A DNA stretch of 64,000 bases from positions 248,001-312,000 of the forward strand of contig NZ_JHWV01000005.1 in assembly GCF_000622005.1 (NCBI RefSeq), written 5' to 3'. Under the pieces are notes generated by a model. The model did not search any database. It was not told the DNA's origin and worked only from the letters and a program-made list of their open reading frames with translations. This DNA is from Anaerovibrio sp. RM50. Its GTDB lineage: Bacteria > Bacillota > Negativicutes > Selenomonadales > Selenomonadaceae. Both the position numbers and the translations under genes were made by a program. Positions 17,523-24,743 of this stretch are shown in pieces. The stretch's first letter is position 1. Every line of letters begins with the position of its first letter.

Positions 17523-18401
17523 ATGGGATATTACATAATGAAATTTTTTAGCTGGCTGGCCTGCCGCTTTTCCATGGAAAGCTGCAACAGCTTTGGCAAG
17601 GTGCTGGGGAAGCTGACCTGGGCAGTGGTGCCGAAAAAGAGAAAATTCATGGCTTATGATAATATTATCCGCTGTCTTGGGGTGGACGCCGGGGAGGCGG
17701 AGCGAATTGCCAAGGCTTCCTGGGTTCAGTTTGGTCCCATGCTTATGGAAGTGCTTCGCTATCCTGAGCTTATCAAGGGAGACTATATCAAAAAGTATGT
17801 AACCATTGATGGGCTGGAATATTTGCAGAAGGCCATTGATAAAAAGCAGGGGGCTGTAATTGCCACCTCCCACAGTGACAGCTGGGAACTCATGGGAGCT
17901 GCTTTGGCCCAGTACGGAGTGCCTCTTGTGGGGGTGGCCAAAAAGCAGAAGGACAGTGCCATGGACCGGTTTATCAATGAGTACCGCACTATGGTGGGCA
18001 TGCACATTACCTATACCAGCGGTGTAAGGGAAATGTTCAAGATGATTAAGGAGGGCTGGATGATTGGTCTTATTACGGACCAGGATCCAACTCTGCAGGA
18101 CGGCGTTATCATCGATTTCTTCAACAGAAGGACAAATTGCTTTACGGGACCGGCCACTATTGCCCGTTCCCAGAAGGCCCCTCTTTTCCACGGCCAGATA
18201 ATTCACCGTCCTGACGGGGGACACCATATTACTATATATCCTCCAATTTTTGTGGATCAGACCAAGGATAAAAAAGAGGATATAAAAAAGGCTACCCAGC
18301 AGGTGGCGAATTTGCTGGAGAATCATATCAGAAAATATCCCGAGGACTGGTTCTGGCTCCATGACCGCTGGAAGTCCGTGCGGGAGATTGGCCAGGATTG
18401 A
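17523..18401 (+). CDS. lpxL: LpxL/HtrB-type lipid A lysophospholipid acyltransferase 1
   Basis: 292 aa. The ATG at 17523 follows AAAGGA; longer in-frame starts would run into the terminator and promoter. An N-terminal membrane-associated helix (about residues 4-25) is followed by the acyltransferase domain with HX4E motif HSDSWE (near residue 115), QDPTLQDG, and the family end WFWLHDRWKS. It transfers a secondary acyl chain to Kdo-lipid A (LpxL) or a related precursor at the inner membrane. A paralogue sits at 30504. Which acyl position each uses cannot be read from sequence. lpxC follows under its own promoter. Confidence 0.9.
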   Translation: MGYYIMKFFSWLACRFSMESCNSFGKVLGKLTWAVVPKKRKFMAYDNIIRCLGVDAGEAERIAKASWVQFGPMLMEVLRYPELIKGDYIKKYVTIDGLEYLQKAIDKKQGAVIATSHSDSWELMGAALAQYGVPLVGVAKKQKDSAMDRFINEYRTMVGMHITYTSGVREMFKMIKEGWMIGLITDQDPTLQDGVIIDFFNRRTNCFTGPATIARSQKAPLFHGQIIHRPDGGHHITIYPPIFVDQTKDKKEDIKKATQQVANLLENHIRKYPEDWFWLHDRWKSVREIGQD

Positions 18402-18419
18402 TTGTTGATTATAGGATTT

Positions 18420-18448
18420 TTGCACCATAACAAATAATTTTGTATAAT
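18420..18448 (+). promoter_or_regulatory. lpxC promoter
   Basis: TTGCAC (18420-18425), 17-bp spacer, TATAAT (18443-18448): a near-consensus housekeeping promoter 35 bp before the lpxC start. It does not carry the 29-bp conserved element. Confidence 0.75.
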
Positions 18449-18482
18449 TAAAGTTGAGATATTATGTCAAGGAGGGCTGAAT

Positions 18483-19310
18483 TTGAGAAATCAGACTACC
18501 CTTAACTCCGAAATAAGTTATGTGGGAGTGGGGTTGCATTCTGGCGTGGATGTGCATATGACCTTGCAGCCGGCTGAGGCGGATACAGGGATCATTTTTG
18601 TTAGAAATGACCTGGAGGGCTCACCTCAGGTGGAGGCCAAGGCGGCAAATGTTACTTCTACCCTTAGAGCTACTACAATTGAAGATAATGGCATCAAGAT
18701 GTTCACCATTGAACACCTCATGTCTGCCTTTAATGCAATGAAAATAGATAATTGCCGTGTGCTTATTGACTCCGAGGAGCCGCCTGTGGCTGATGGCAGT
18801 TCCAAGGTCTTTTGTGAACTTATCAGTGAGGCGGGTATTAAGGAGCTGGAGGCGCCACGCCGTGAAATTGTTATTGATAAGCTGTATCGGGTGGATGACG
18901 GTGACAAATTCATTCTGGCAGTGCCTTATGATGGCTTCAGGGTAAGCTTTACCTCCATCAATCCCCATCCACTTATTGGTATTCAGTATGGTGATTACGA
19001 AATTTCCCCCGAGGAATACTGCAAGGAAGTGGGGGCAGCCAGAACCATTGCCTATGAGGCAGAGGTGGAGGCCCTGAGAAAGATGGGTCTGGGCCTGGGC
19101 GGTACCATGGAAAACGTTATCGTCTATAATGACCAGGGCTGGATGAATGAACTGAGATACCCGGATGAGCTGGTGCGCCACAAGATATTGGATATTGTAG
19201 GAGACCTTAGGCTGGCGGGATTTATCAGGGGACATGTAATCGCCGTTAAATCAGGTCATGCCCTGAATACCACCATGGCCAAGCATTTGGCTGAGAAATT
19301 TGGCAAGTAA
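18483..19310 (+). CDS. lpxC: UDP-3-O-acyl-N-acetylglucosamine deacetylase LpxC
   Basis: 275 aa, TTG start supported by GGAGGG 7 bp upstream. This is the committed, zinc-dependent step of lipid A synthesis. Family marks in order are YVGVGLHSG at the start, TIEHLMSAFNAM with a zinc His (about residue 78), ADGSS, ARTIAYEAEVEALRKMGLG, and RHKILDIVGDL with the other zinc ligands, then the catalytic His region KSGHALN. E. coli LpxC is 305 aa and has a C-terminal tail recognised by FtsH. This protein ends at about AEKFGK, so that degradation tag seems absent and another control is likely. Confidence 0.97.
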   Translation: MRNQTTLNSEISYVGVGLHSGVDVHMTLQPAEADTGIIFVRNDLEGSPQVEAKAANVTSTLRATTIEDNGIKMFTIEHLMSAFNAMKIDNCRVLIDSEEPPVADGSSKVFCELISEAGIKELEAPRREIVIDKLYRVDDGDKFILAVPYDGFRVSFTSINPHPLIGIQYGDYEISPEEYCKEVGAARTIAYEAEVEALRKMGLGLGGTMENVIVYNDQGWMNELRYPDELVRHKILDIVGDLRLAGFIRGHVIAVKSGHALNTTMAKHLAEKFGK

Positions 19311-19359
19311 GTTAATTTAAGCATATATTATAAAGTTGAAAAGGAAGAAGGTACTGAAT

Positions 19360-19803
19360 ATGGTATTGGAAATTGATGAAATCAAGAAGATATTGCCACA
19401 CCGTGCACCATTTTTGTTGGTGGACCGTATTATTGAGATTGACCCATTTAAATCTGCCACCGGCATTAAGAACGTAACCTACAACGAGCCACAGTTCCGT
19501 GGTCATTTCCCACATCAGGCCATTATGCCAGGGGTTCTTATTCTGGAGGCTATGGCCCAGGTGGGTGGCATTGCCATGCTTTATCCTGAGGAAAATCGCG
19601 GCAAGATTGCCCTTTTTGGCGGCATGGACAACATTAAGTTCAAGAAGCCTGTTGTACCGGGGGATCAGCTGATTATGAAGGCTGAGCTGGTGAAGGTTCA
19701 TGGTGATTACGGCAGACTTCACGCTGAATCCTTTGTGGATGGTGTATTTGCGGCTCAGGGTGATTTCACCTTTGCCCTGCAGCAGCCAGCAAATGAGTCA
19801 TGA
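19360..19803 (+). CDS. fabZ: 3-hydroxyacyl-ACP dehydratase FabZ
   Basis: 147 aa. The ATG at 19360 has AAGAAGG 9 bp upstream; an in-frame TTG at 19336 has no such site. It shows the hot-dog fold dehydratase signature: PHRAPFLLVDRI, then RGHFPHQAIMPGVLILEAMA with the catalytic His and Glu, and NIKFKKPVVPGDQL. It dehydrates 3-hydroxyacyl-ACP in fatty acid synthesis and competes with LpxA/LpxD for the same substrate pool, which explains its usual place among lpx genes. Confidence 0.96.
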   Translation: MVLEIDEIKKILPHRAPFLLVDRIIEIDPFKSATGIKNVTYNEPQFRGHFPHQAIMPGVLILEAMAQVGGIAMLYPEENRGKIALFGGMDNIKFKKPVVPGDQLIMKAELVKVHGDYGRLHAESFVDGVFAAQGDFTFALQQPANES

Positions 19804-20003
19804 ACTGATTTGACAAGGTTTTACAGTAAACTAGGCGAAAAAGCCAGAAAAAGAGAGAAAAGTTTTAGTATTTGCCCCAAAATAGCTTAAAATGAGCTGA
19901 AATCAGGTGTAGTTAAAAGGGGCCATTCCACGACTTATACATTATGGCAGTAAGTATGGACTGTTTTAGGCCCTGTGGGCATACTAAAGGAGTGTAATTT
20001 TTT

Positions 20004-20843
20004 ATGACAGATAACAATAATTCTGTTGCTGATATACATAAGTTTTCCGTGGTTCATCCCAACGCCAAATTGGGAAAAAACGTGAAAATCGGACCATTTA
20101 CGGTTATTGGGGAAAATGTAGAGATTGGTGACGGAACAGAAATAGGCCCTAATGTGGTAATTACGGGCTGGACCAAGATTGGCCAGGATTGCCATATTTT
20201 CCAGGGGGCTTCCATCGGTGAGGAGCCTCAGGACCTTAAATTCAAGGGCGAGCGCAGTTTTGTGGAAATTGGTGACCGTACCAAGATTCATGAGTTCTGC
20301 ACCATCCATCGCGCCTGTGGGGAGGATCAGGTTACCCGTATCGGGGATGACTGTCTGCTGATGGCATACGTTCACGTGGCCCATAACTGTATTTTGGGCA
20401 ATGGCATTGTAATGGCCAACGCCGCCATGGTGGCAGGCCATGTAATCGTTGAGGACAAGGCTGTTATTGGCGGTATGGCAGGTGTACACCAGTTTGTGCG
20501 CATTGGCCGTAATGCCATGGTCAGCGGAATGTCCCGCAATATTCACGATATTGTTCCATTTACTATAGTGGATGGTTCTCCTGCCAGGGCCTGTGGACTC
20601 AACAGTGTTGGCATGTCCAGGGCGGGAATCAGCGCAGAGAACCGCAGCAGAATAAAGCAGGCCTATAAGTTCCTCTATCGCTCCGGACTTCGTTTGCCGG
20701 AGGCTATTGAAGCCATTGAGGAACAGGTGGATTCCTGTGAAGAGATTGAGCATTTGTTGAAATTCCTCAGAAATGCAGACCGTGGTATATGCCGTCCAAA
20801 TGTGAAGCACAGCAACAAGGATGGGGAGTACTCTGAGGATTAA
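20004..20843 (+). CDS. lpxA: UDP-N-acetylglucosamine O-acyltransferase LpxA
   Basis: 279 aa, ATG with AAAGGAG upstream. First step of lipid A synthesis. An N-terminal left-handed beta-helix (about residues 12-195, e.g. AKLGKNVKIGPFTVIGENVE) carries the catalytic His in LLMAYVHVAHNCILG. The C-terminal helical domain has AGISAENRSRIKQAYKFLYR. The position of Gly/His residues that set chain length cannot be judged by eye. It is separated from fabZ by an unusually long 200-bp gap but runs straight into lpxI. Confidence 0.96.
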   Translation: MTDNNNSVADIHKFSVVHPNAKLGKNVKIGPFTVIGENVEIGDGTEIGPNVVITGWTKIGQDCHIFQGASIGEEPQDLKFKGERSFVEIGDRTKIHEFCTIHRACGEDQVTRIGDDCLLMAYVHVAHNCILGNGIVMANAAMVAGHVIVEDKAVIGGMAGVHQFVRIGRNAMVSGMSRNIHDIVPFTIVDGSPARACGLNSVGMSRAGISAENRSRIKQAYKFLYRSGLRLPEAIEAIEEQVDSCEEIEHLLKFLRNADRGICRPNVKHSNKDGEYSED

Positions 20844-20856
20844 TCGGAGGATGAGT

Positions 20857-21666
20857 ATGGAAAAGATTGGTCTTTTGGCCGGTGTGGGCAGATTGCCAGT
20901 GGAGTGTGCAATGGCTGCCAAGGCTATGGGCTATGAGGTATACTGTGTGGGGCTGGTTCCAGGGGTTGATGAGGAGCTGAAAAGCTGCACTGCCGGCTAC
21001 AAGGACATTAATGTGGCCCAGCTGCAGGCCATTATTGACTACCTTAAGGAAAATGGGGTCAAGAAGGTAACCATGATTGGCAAGGTTACCAAGGAGATTT
21101 TGTACAGCGGACAGCATGTTCAGCCGGATCTCCGGATGCTTTCCCTGATCTTTACATTGCCAGACCGCAAGGATGACACCTTGATGCTGGCCTTTATAAA
21201 TGAGCTGGCCAAGGATGATCTGGAGGCCTTCGATCAGACAGCCCTTATAAAGTCCTTGATGCCCGAGGTGGGGGTTCTTACCAAAAGACAGCCTACTGAT
21301 GAGGAGCTTAAGGATATGAAGTTTGGCATGGAGATGGCAAGGGAGATTGGCCGTCTTGATGTGGGACAGACTGCCGTTGTAAAGCAGCTGGGAGTTATGG
21401 CCCTGGAGGCCATTGAGGGCACTGACGCCTGCATTCGCCGTGGGGGCGAGTTGGCCCGGGGTGGTGCAGTGGTGGCCAAGGTGGCAAAGCCAAATCAGGA
21501 TTTGCGCTTTGATGTGCCAGCTGTGGGAACTGCTACCCTTGAAAGCATGATTGCCACAGGGGCCAAGGCTTTGGTCATTGAAGCCGGCAGAACCCTGCTG
21601 GTGGATAAGGCAAAGGTTATTGAAATGGCGGACGCCAATGATATTACCATTGCTGTTATGGAATAA
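20857..21666 (+). CDS. lpxI: UDP-2,3-diacylglucosamine pyrophosphatase LpxI
   Basis: 269 aa. The ATG at 20857 is preferred to 20851 because CGGAGG (20845-20850) is then 6 bp away. It matches the LpxI (DUF1009) family: IGLLAGVGRLPVECAMAAK start, YKDINVAQLQAIIDYLK, MIGKVTKEIL, DDTLMLAFI, and the C-terminal domain DVGQTAVVKQLGVMALEAIE with GTDACIRRGGEL. LpxI hydrolyses UDP-diacyl-GlcN to lipid X in bacteria that lack LpxH. It lies 13 bp after lpxA, and lpxB follows, so the pathway order is kept. Confidence 0.95.
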   Translation: MEKIGLLAGVGRLPVECAMAAKAMGYEVYCVGLVPGVDEELKSCTAGYKDINVAQLQAIIDYLKENGVKKVTMIGKVTKEILYSGQHVQPDLRMLSLIFTLPDRKDDTLMLAFINELAKDDLEAFDQTALIKSLMPEVGVLTKRQPTDEELKDMKFGMEMAREIGRLDVGQTAVVKQLGVMALEAIEGTDACIRRGGELARGGAVVAKVAKPNQDLRFDVPAVGTATLESMIATGAKALVIEAGRTLLVDKAKVIEMADANDITIAVME

Positions 21667-21686
21667 AATATTCTGGAAGATTTTTG

Positions 21687-21712
21687 GGGACTGGATGTTT
21701 TCAGTCCCTTTC
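21687..21712 (+). terminator. Weak terminator after lpxI
   Basis: Stem GGGACTG / CAGTCCC with an 8-nt loop and only TTT then C after it. It precedes a new strong promoter for lpxB. Confidence 0.5.
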
Positions 21713-21725
21713 GTATTGTGCTCAT

Positions 21726-21764
21726 ATTTTGCCGTTGGCAAAATTTGAACAATTGCGTTATAAT
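21726..21764 (+). promoter_or_regulatory. lpxB operon promoter, conserved 29-bp element copy B
   Basis: -35 TTGGCA (21735-21740), 18-bp spacer, -10 TATAAT (21759-21764). The conserved element is 21736-21764. A perfect inverted repeat ATTTTGC-N5-GCAAAAT (21726-21744) covers the -35 and is repeated with the same spacing at copy C. Confidence 0.82.
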
Positions 21765-21820
21765 ATATTGTAATGCTTATTTAATGGATTTTTGCGCTTA
21801 AAAATAAGGAGGGGCCTACA

Positions 21821-22981
21821 ATGAAAATAATGTTTTCTGCTGGAGAACCCTCTGGGGACGTGCATGGAGAGAGTCTGGCCAAGGCTGTTTTGGAAAAATG
21901 TCCTGAGGCGGAGCTCATTGGCTTCGGGGGACCCAAAATGGCGGCGGCGGGGGTCCGTCTGTGCTCAGATATGCGCGAATACAGCATTATGGGAGTGTGG
22001 GAGGTTATAAAAAATCTCCGTAGAATATTTGCCCTTTTGGATAAGCTGGAGGCTTTCATGAAGGCGGAGAAGCCTGATCTTTTGGTGCTGATAGATTATC
22101 CTGATTTTAACTGGCGGCTGGCCAAAAAGGCCAAGGCCATGGGAATACCGGTGTTTTCCTATATTCCCCCATCGGCCTGGGCGTGGCGTAAGGGCCGTGC
22201 CAAAAAGTGCGCCGCCATTGCCGATGAATTTGCGGCCATATTCCCCTTTGAACTGCCGGTATATGAGGCAGCAGGGGCCAATATTTCCTTTAACGGCAAT
22301 CCTCTGGTTGATACGGTGAAACCAAGTATGACAGAGGCTGAGGCCAGGGAATACTTTGGGGTGACTGAGGGAAAACGCCCCGTTATCCTGTTGCCAGGGT
22401 CCCGCAAGCAGGAAATCAATATGCTGTTGCCGGCCATGCTCAGCGCAGCAGAGCTTTTAAAAAAGGAAAATGACAGCCTTGAGTTTTATCTGCCGGTGGC
22501 CCCGGGGATAGACATGGGGCTGATTACAGATATTGCAGCCAAGTATACGGTGGAGGTTCACTATACCCAGGACAAGAACTACGATTTAATGAGCATTGGT
22601 GAATTTGCCATTGCCACCTCTGGTACTGTGGTTTTGGAGGCAGCCCTTCTGGGACTGCCCTGTGTATGTCTCTACAGAATGGGTAGTTTGAACTACGCCA
22701 TTGGCAAATTGCTGGTGGATATTGAGTTCTTTACATTGCCCAACATTTTGGCGGGCCGTCAGGTGCAAAAAGAGCTTTTGCAGGATGAGGTTACGGGCCA
22801 AAGAATATTTGAAGAAGCAAGAAAATATTATGCCGAGACCGGCTTCCGTGATATGGTTCTTGAGGGACTTAAGGAAGCTGTGGCCAAGCTGGGCAGCCCC
22901 GGAGCGGCTGGCAGAGTGGCGGAGAAAATTTTAGCGGCGGCTGAAAAATACGGCAGGAGCCGCCTGGAGGTTAGTAAATAA
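21821..22981 (+). CDS. lpxB: Lipid-A-disaccharide synthase LpxB
   Basis: 386 aa, ATG with AGGAGGGG upstream. It joins lipid X to UDP-diacyl-GlcN. GT-B fold glycosyltransferase family 19 marks are visible: MFSAGEPSGDVHG, LIGFGGPKMAAAGV, IDYPDFNWRLAKKAK, YIPPSAWAWRKGRAKK, then the C-terminal half with LLPGSRKQEI and ATSGTVVLEAALLGLP. It starts a new transcript under the copy B promoter. Its TAA is followed directly by the msbA ATG, so the two are co-translated. Confidence 0.97.
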   Translation: MKIMFSAGEPSGDVHGESLAKAVLEKCPEAELIGFGGPKMAAAGVRLCSDMREYSIMGVWEVIKNLRRIFALLDKLEAFMKAEKPDLLVLIDYPDFNWRLAKKAKAMGIPVFSYIPPSAWAWRKGRAKKCAAIADEFAAIFPFELPVYEAAGANISFNGNPLVDTVKPSMTEAEAREYFGVTEGKRPVILLPGSRKQEINMLLPAMLSAAELLKKENDSLEFYLPVAPGIDMGLITDIAAKYTVEVHYTQDKNYDLMSIGEFAIATSGTVVLEAALLGLPCVCLYRMGSLNYAIGKLLVDIEFFTLPNILAGRQVQKELLQDEVTGQRIFEEARKYYAETGFRDMVLEGLKEAVAKLGSPGAAGRVAEKILAAAEKYGRSRLEVSK

Positions 22982-24712
22982 ATGAAGAATTATAAGCGCT
23001 TGCTTATGTATATAAAGCCTTATACCAGAAGATTGGTGGCGGCGGTATTTTGTATAATTATGGCTGCAGGAGCCAATCTGTATCTTCCATGGATTATCAA
23101 GGATATGATTGATAAGGTGCTCATGGAAAGGGATATGTACATGCTGAACCTTATTGCCATTGGTATTCTGGTAGTAATGTTCATCAGAGGTGTATTCTAC
23201 TATGGCCAGAGCTATCTTGTTTCCTATGTGGGTGAGAAGGTTATCATCGATGTGCGGAGCATTTTGTTCCGCAAGTTTCAGAAGATGCCCCTTTCCTACT
23301 ATGACAAGCAGCAGACAGGTACTGTAATGAGCTACATTACCAATGATGTTGCTGCCATGCAGAGTGCCATTGTAAACAACCTTATTGAGATGGTTACAGA
23401 GGCCTCCATATTGGTGGGCTCCCTGGTAATGATGGTTTATCTTGACTGGCGTCTCAGCTTGTTGACCCTGATGACCATACCTTTGGTGGGATATGCCATG
23501 AGGATTTTTGGCCGCAAGCTGAAATCCTCCGGCTCCCTTATTCAGGAGCGCATGGCGGATATTACCTCAATGCTGCAGGAAAGTATTTCAGCAATAAGAG
23601 TGGTTAAGTCCTTTGTCCGGGAGACCTATGAGATTAAGCGGTTTGATGAGCAGAATGTGCTGAATTTCCAGGCGGCCATGAAAAATGTTAAACTCATGAG
23701 CCTCCTTACTCCTACAGTGGAGTTTTTGGCAGCTGTGGCTGTAACCTTCATCGTGTGGTTCGGTGGCTACGAGGTTGTTAATGAAACCATTACCGCCGGT
23801 GAGCTGGTGGCATTCCTTACCTACGCTGTAAATCTGGCCAATCCTGTTAAGCGTCTCAGCCGTGTTTATGGTGCTATTCAGAAGGCCATGGCAGCAGCTG
23901 AGCGCGTATTCGATGTTATGGATATGGACGAGCAGATTAAGGATGGTCCTGATTCCAAGGTCCTTCCAAAGATTGAGGGCAAGGTGGTATTTGACGATGT
24001 TACCTTCTCCTACAAGGAGGGACAGGCTGCCCTTGCAAATGTTAGTCTTACGGCAGAACCAGGCCAGATGATTGCCCTGGTGGGGCCAAGCGGCAGCGGC
24101 AAGTCCACCATTGCAAATTTGATTCCAAGATTTTATGATATAGATTCCGGCTCTATTTCCATTGATGGCTACGATGTGCGGGAGGTTACCACTGATTCCC
24201 TCCGTGAGCAGATTGGCTTGGTTCCACAGGAAACCATGCTGTTCAGCACCACCGTAATGGAAAATATCCGCTATGGACGGCTGGATGCCACTGATGAGGA
24301 AATAATTGAAGCCTCCAAGGCTGCCAATGCGGACGAATTTATCCGTGAGCTGCCGGAGGGCTATGAAACCAAAATCGGTGAACGGGGCCTTAATCTGTCT
24401 GGCGGTCAGCGTCAGCGTCTGGCCATTGCTAGGGCTATTTTGAAGAATCCACGGGTTCTGATTCTGGATGAGGCAACCTCTGCCCTTGATACGGAAAGCG
24501 AGAAAATCGTACAGGATGCTTTGGACAAGCTGATGGTGGGAAGAACCTCCTTCGTTATTGCCCATCGCCTGTCTACTATATTTAATGCAGACCAGATTTT
24601 TGTTGTGGAAAACGGCCATGTTATTGAGCATGGTACCCACGAGGAGCTGCTGGCCAATAATGGTCTTTACAGCAATCTTTATAATATTCAGTTCCGCAAC
24701 AGCAATGCGTAA
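22982..24712 (+). CDS. msbA: Lipid A export ABC transporter MsbA
   Basis: 576 aa, ATG directly after the lpxB stop. It is a half-transporter with six membrane helices (about residues 15-300) and a nucleotide-binding domain with Walker A GPSGSGKST, Q-loop VPQETMLF, signature LSGGQRQR, Walker B VLILDEATSALD and the H-loop AHR. As a homodimer it flips core-lipid A across the inner membrane. General multidrug exporters look alike, but the place between lpxB and waaA-lpxK settles the role. Confidence 0.94.
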   Translation: MKNYKRLLMYIKPYTRRLVAAVFCIIMAAGANLYLPWIIKDMIDKVLMERDMYMLNLIAIGILVVMFIRGVFYYGQSYLVSYVGEKVIIDVRSILFRKFQKMPLSYYDKQQTGTVMSYITNDVAAMQSAIVNNLIEMVTEASILVGSLVMMVYLDWRLSLLTLMTIPLVGYAMRIFGRKLKSSGSLIQERMADITSMLQESISAIRVVKSFVRETYEIKRFDEQNVLNFQAAMKNVKLMSLLTPTVEFLAAVAVTFIVWFGGYEVVNETITAGELVAFLTYAVNLANPVKRLSRVYGAIQKAMAAAERVFDVMDMDEQIKDGPDSKVLPKIEGKVVFDDVTFSYKEGQAALANVSLTAEPGQMIALVGPSGSGKSTIANLIPRFYDIDSGSISIDGYDVREVTTDSLREQIGLVPQETMLFSTTVMENIRYGRLDATDEEIIEASKAANADEFIRELPEGYETKIGERGLNLSGGQRQRLAIARAILKNPRVLILDEATSALDTESEKIVQDALDKLMVGRTSFVIAHRLSTIFNADQIFVVENGHVIEHGTHEELLANNGLYSNLYNIQFRNSNA

Positions 24713-24743
24713 GTTGTTGGTATTTTGAGGAGAAATCTATTCT

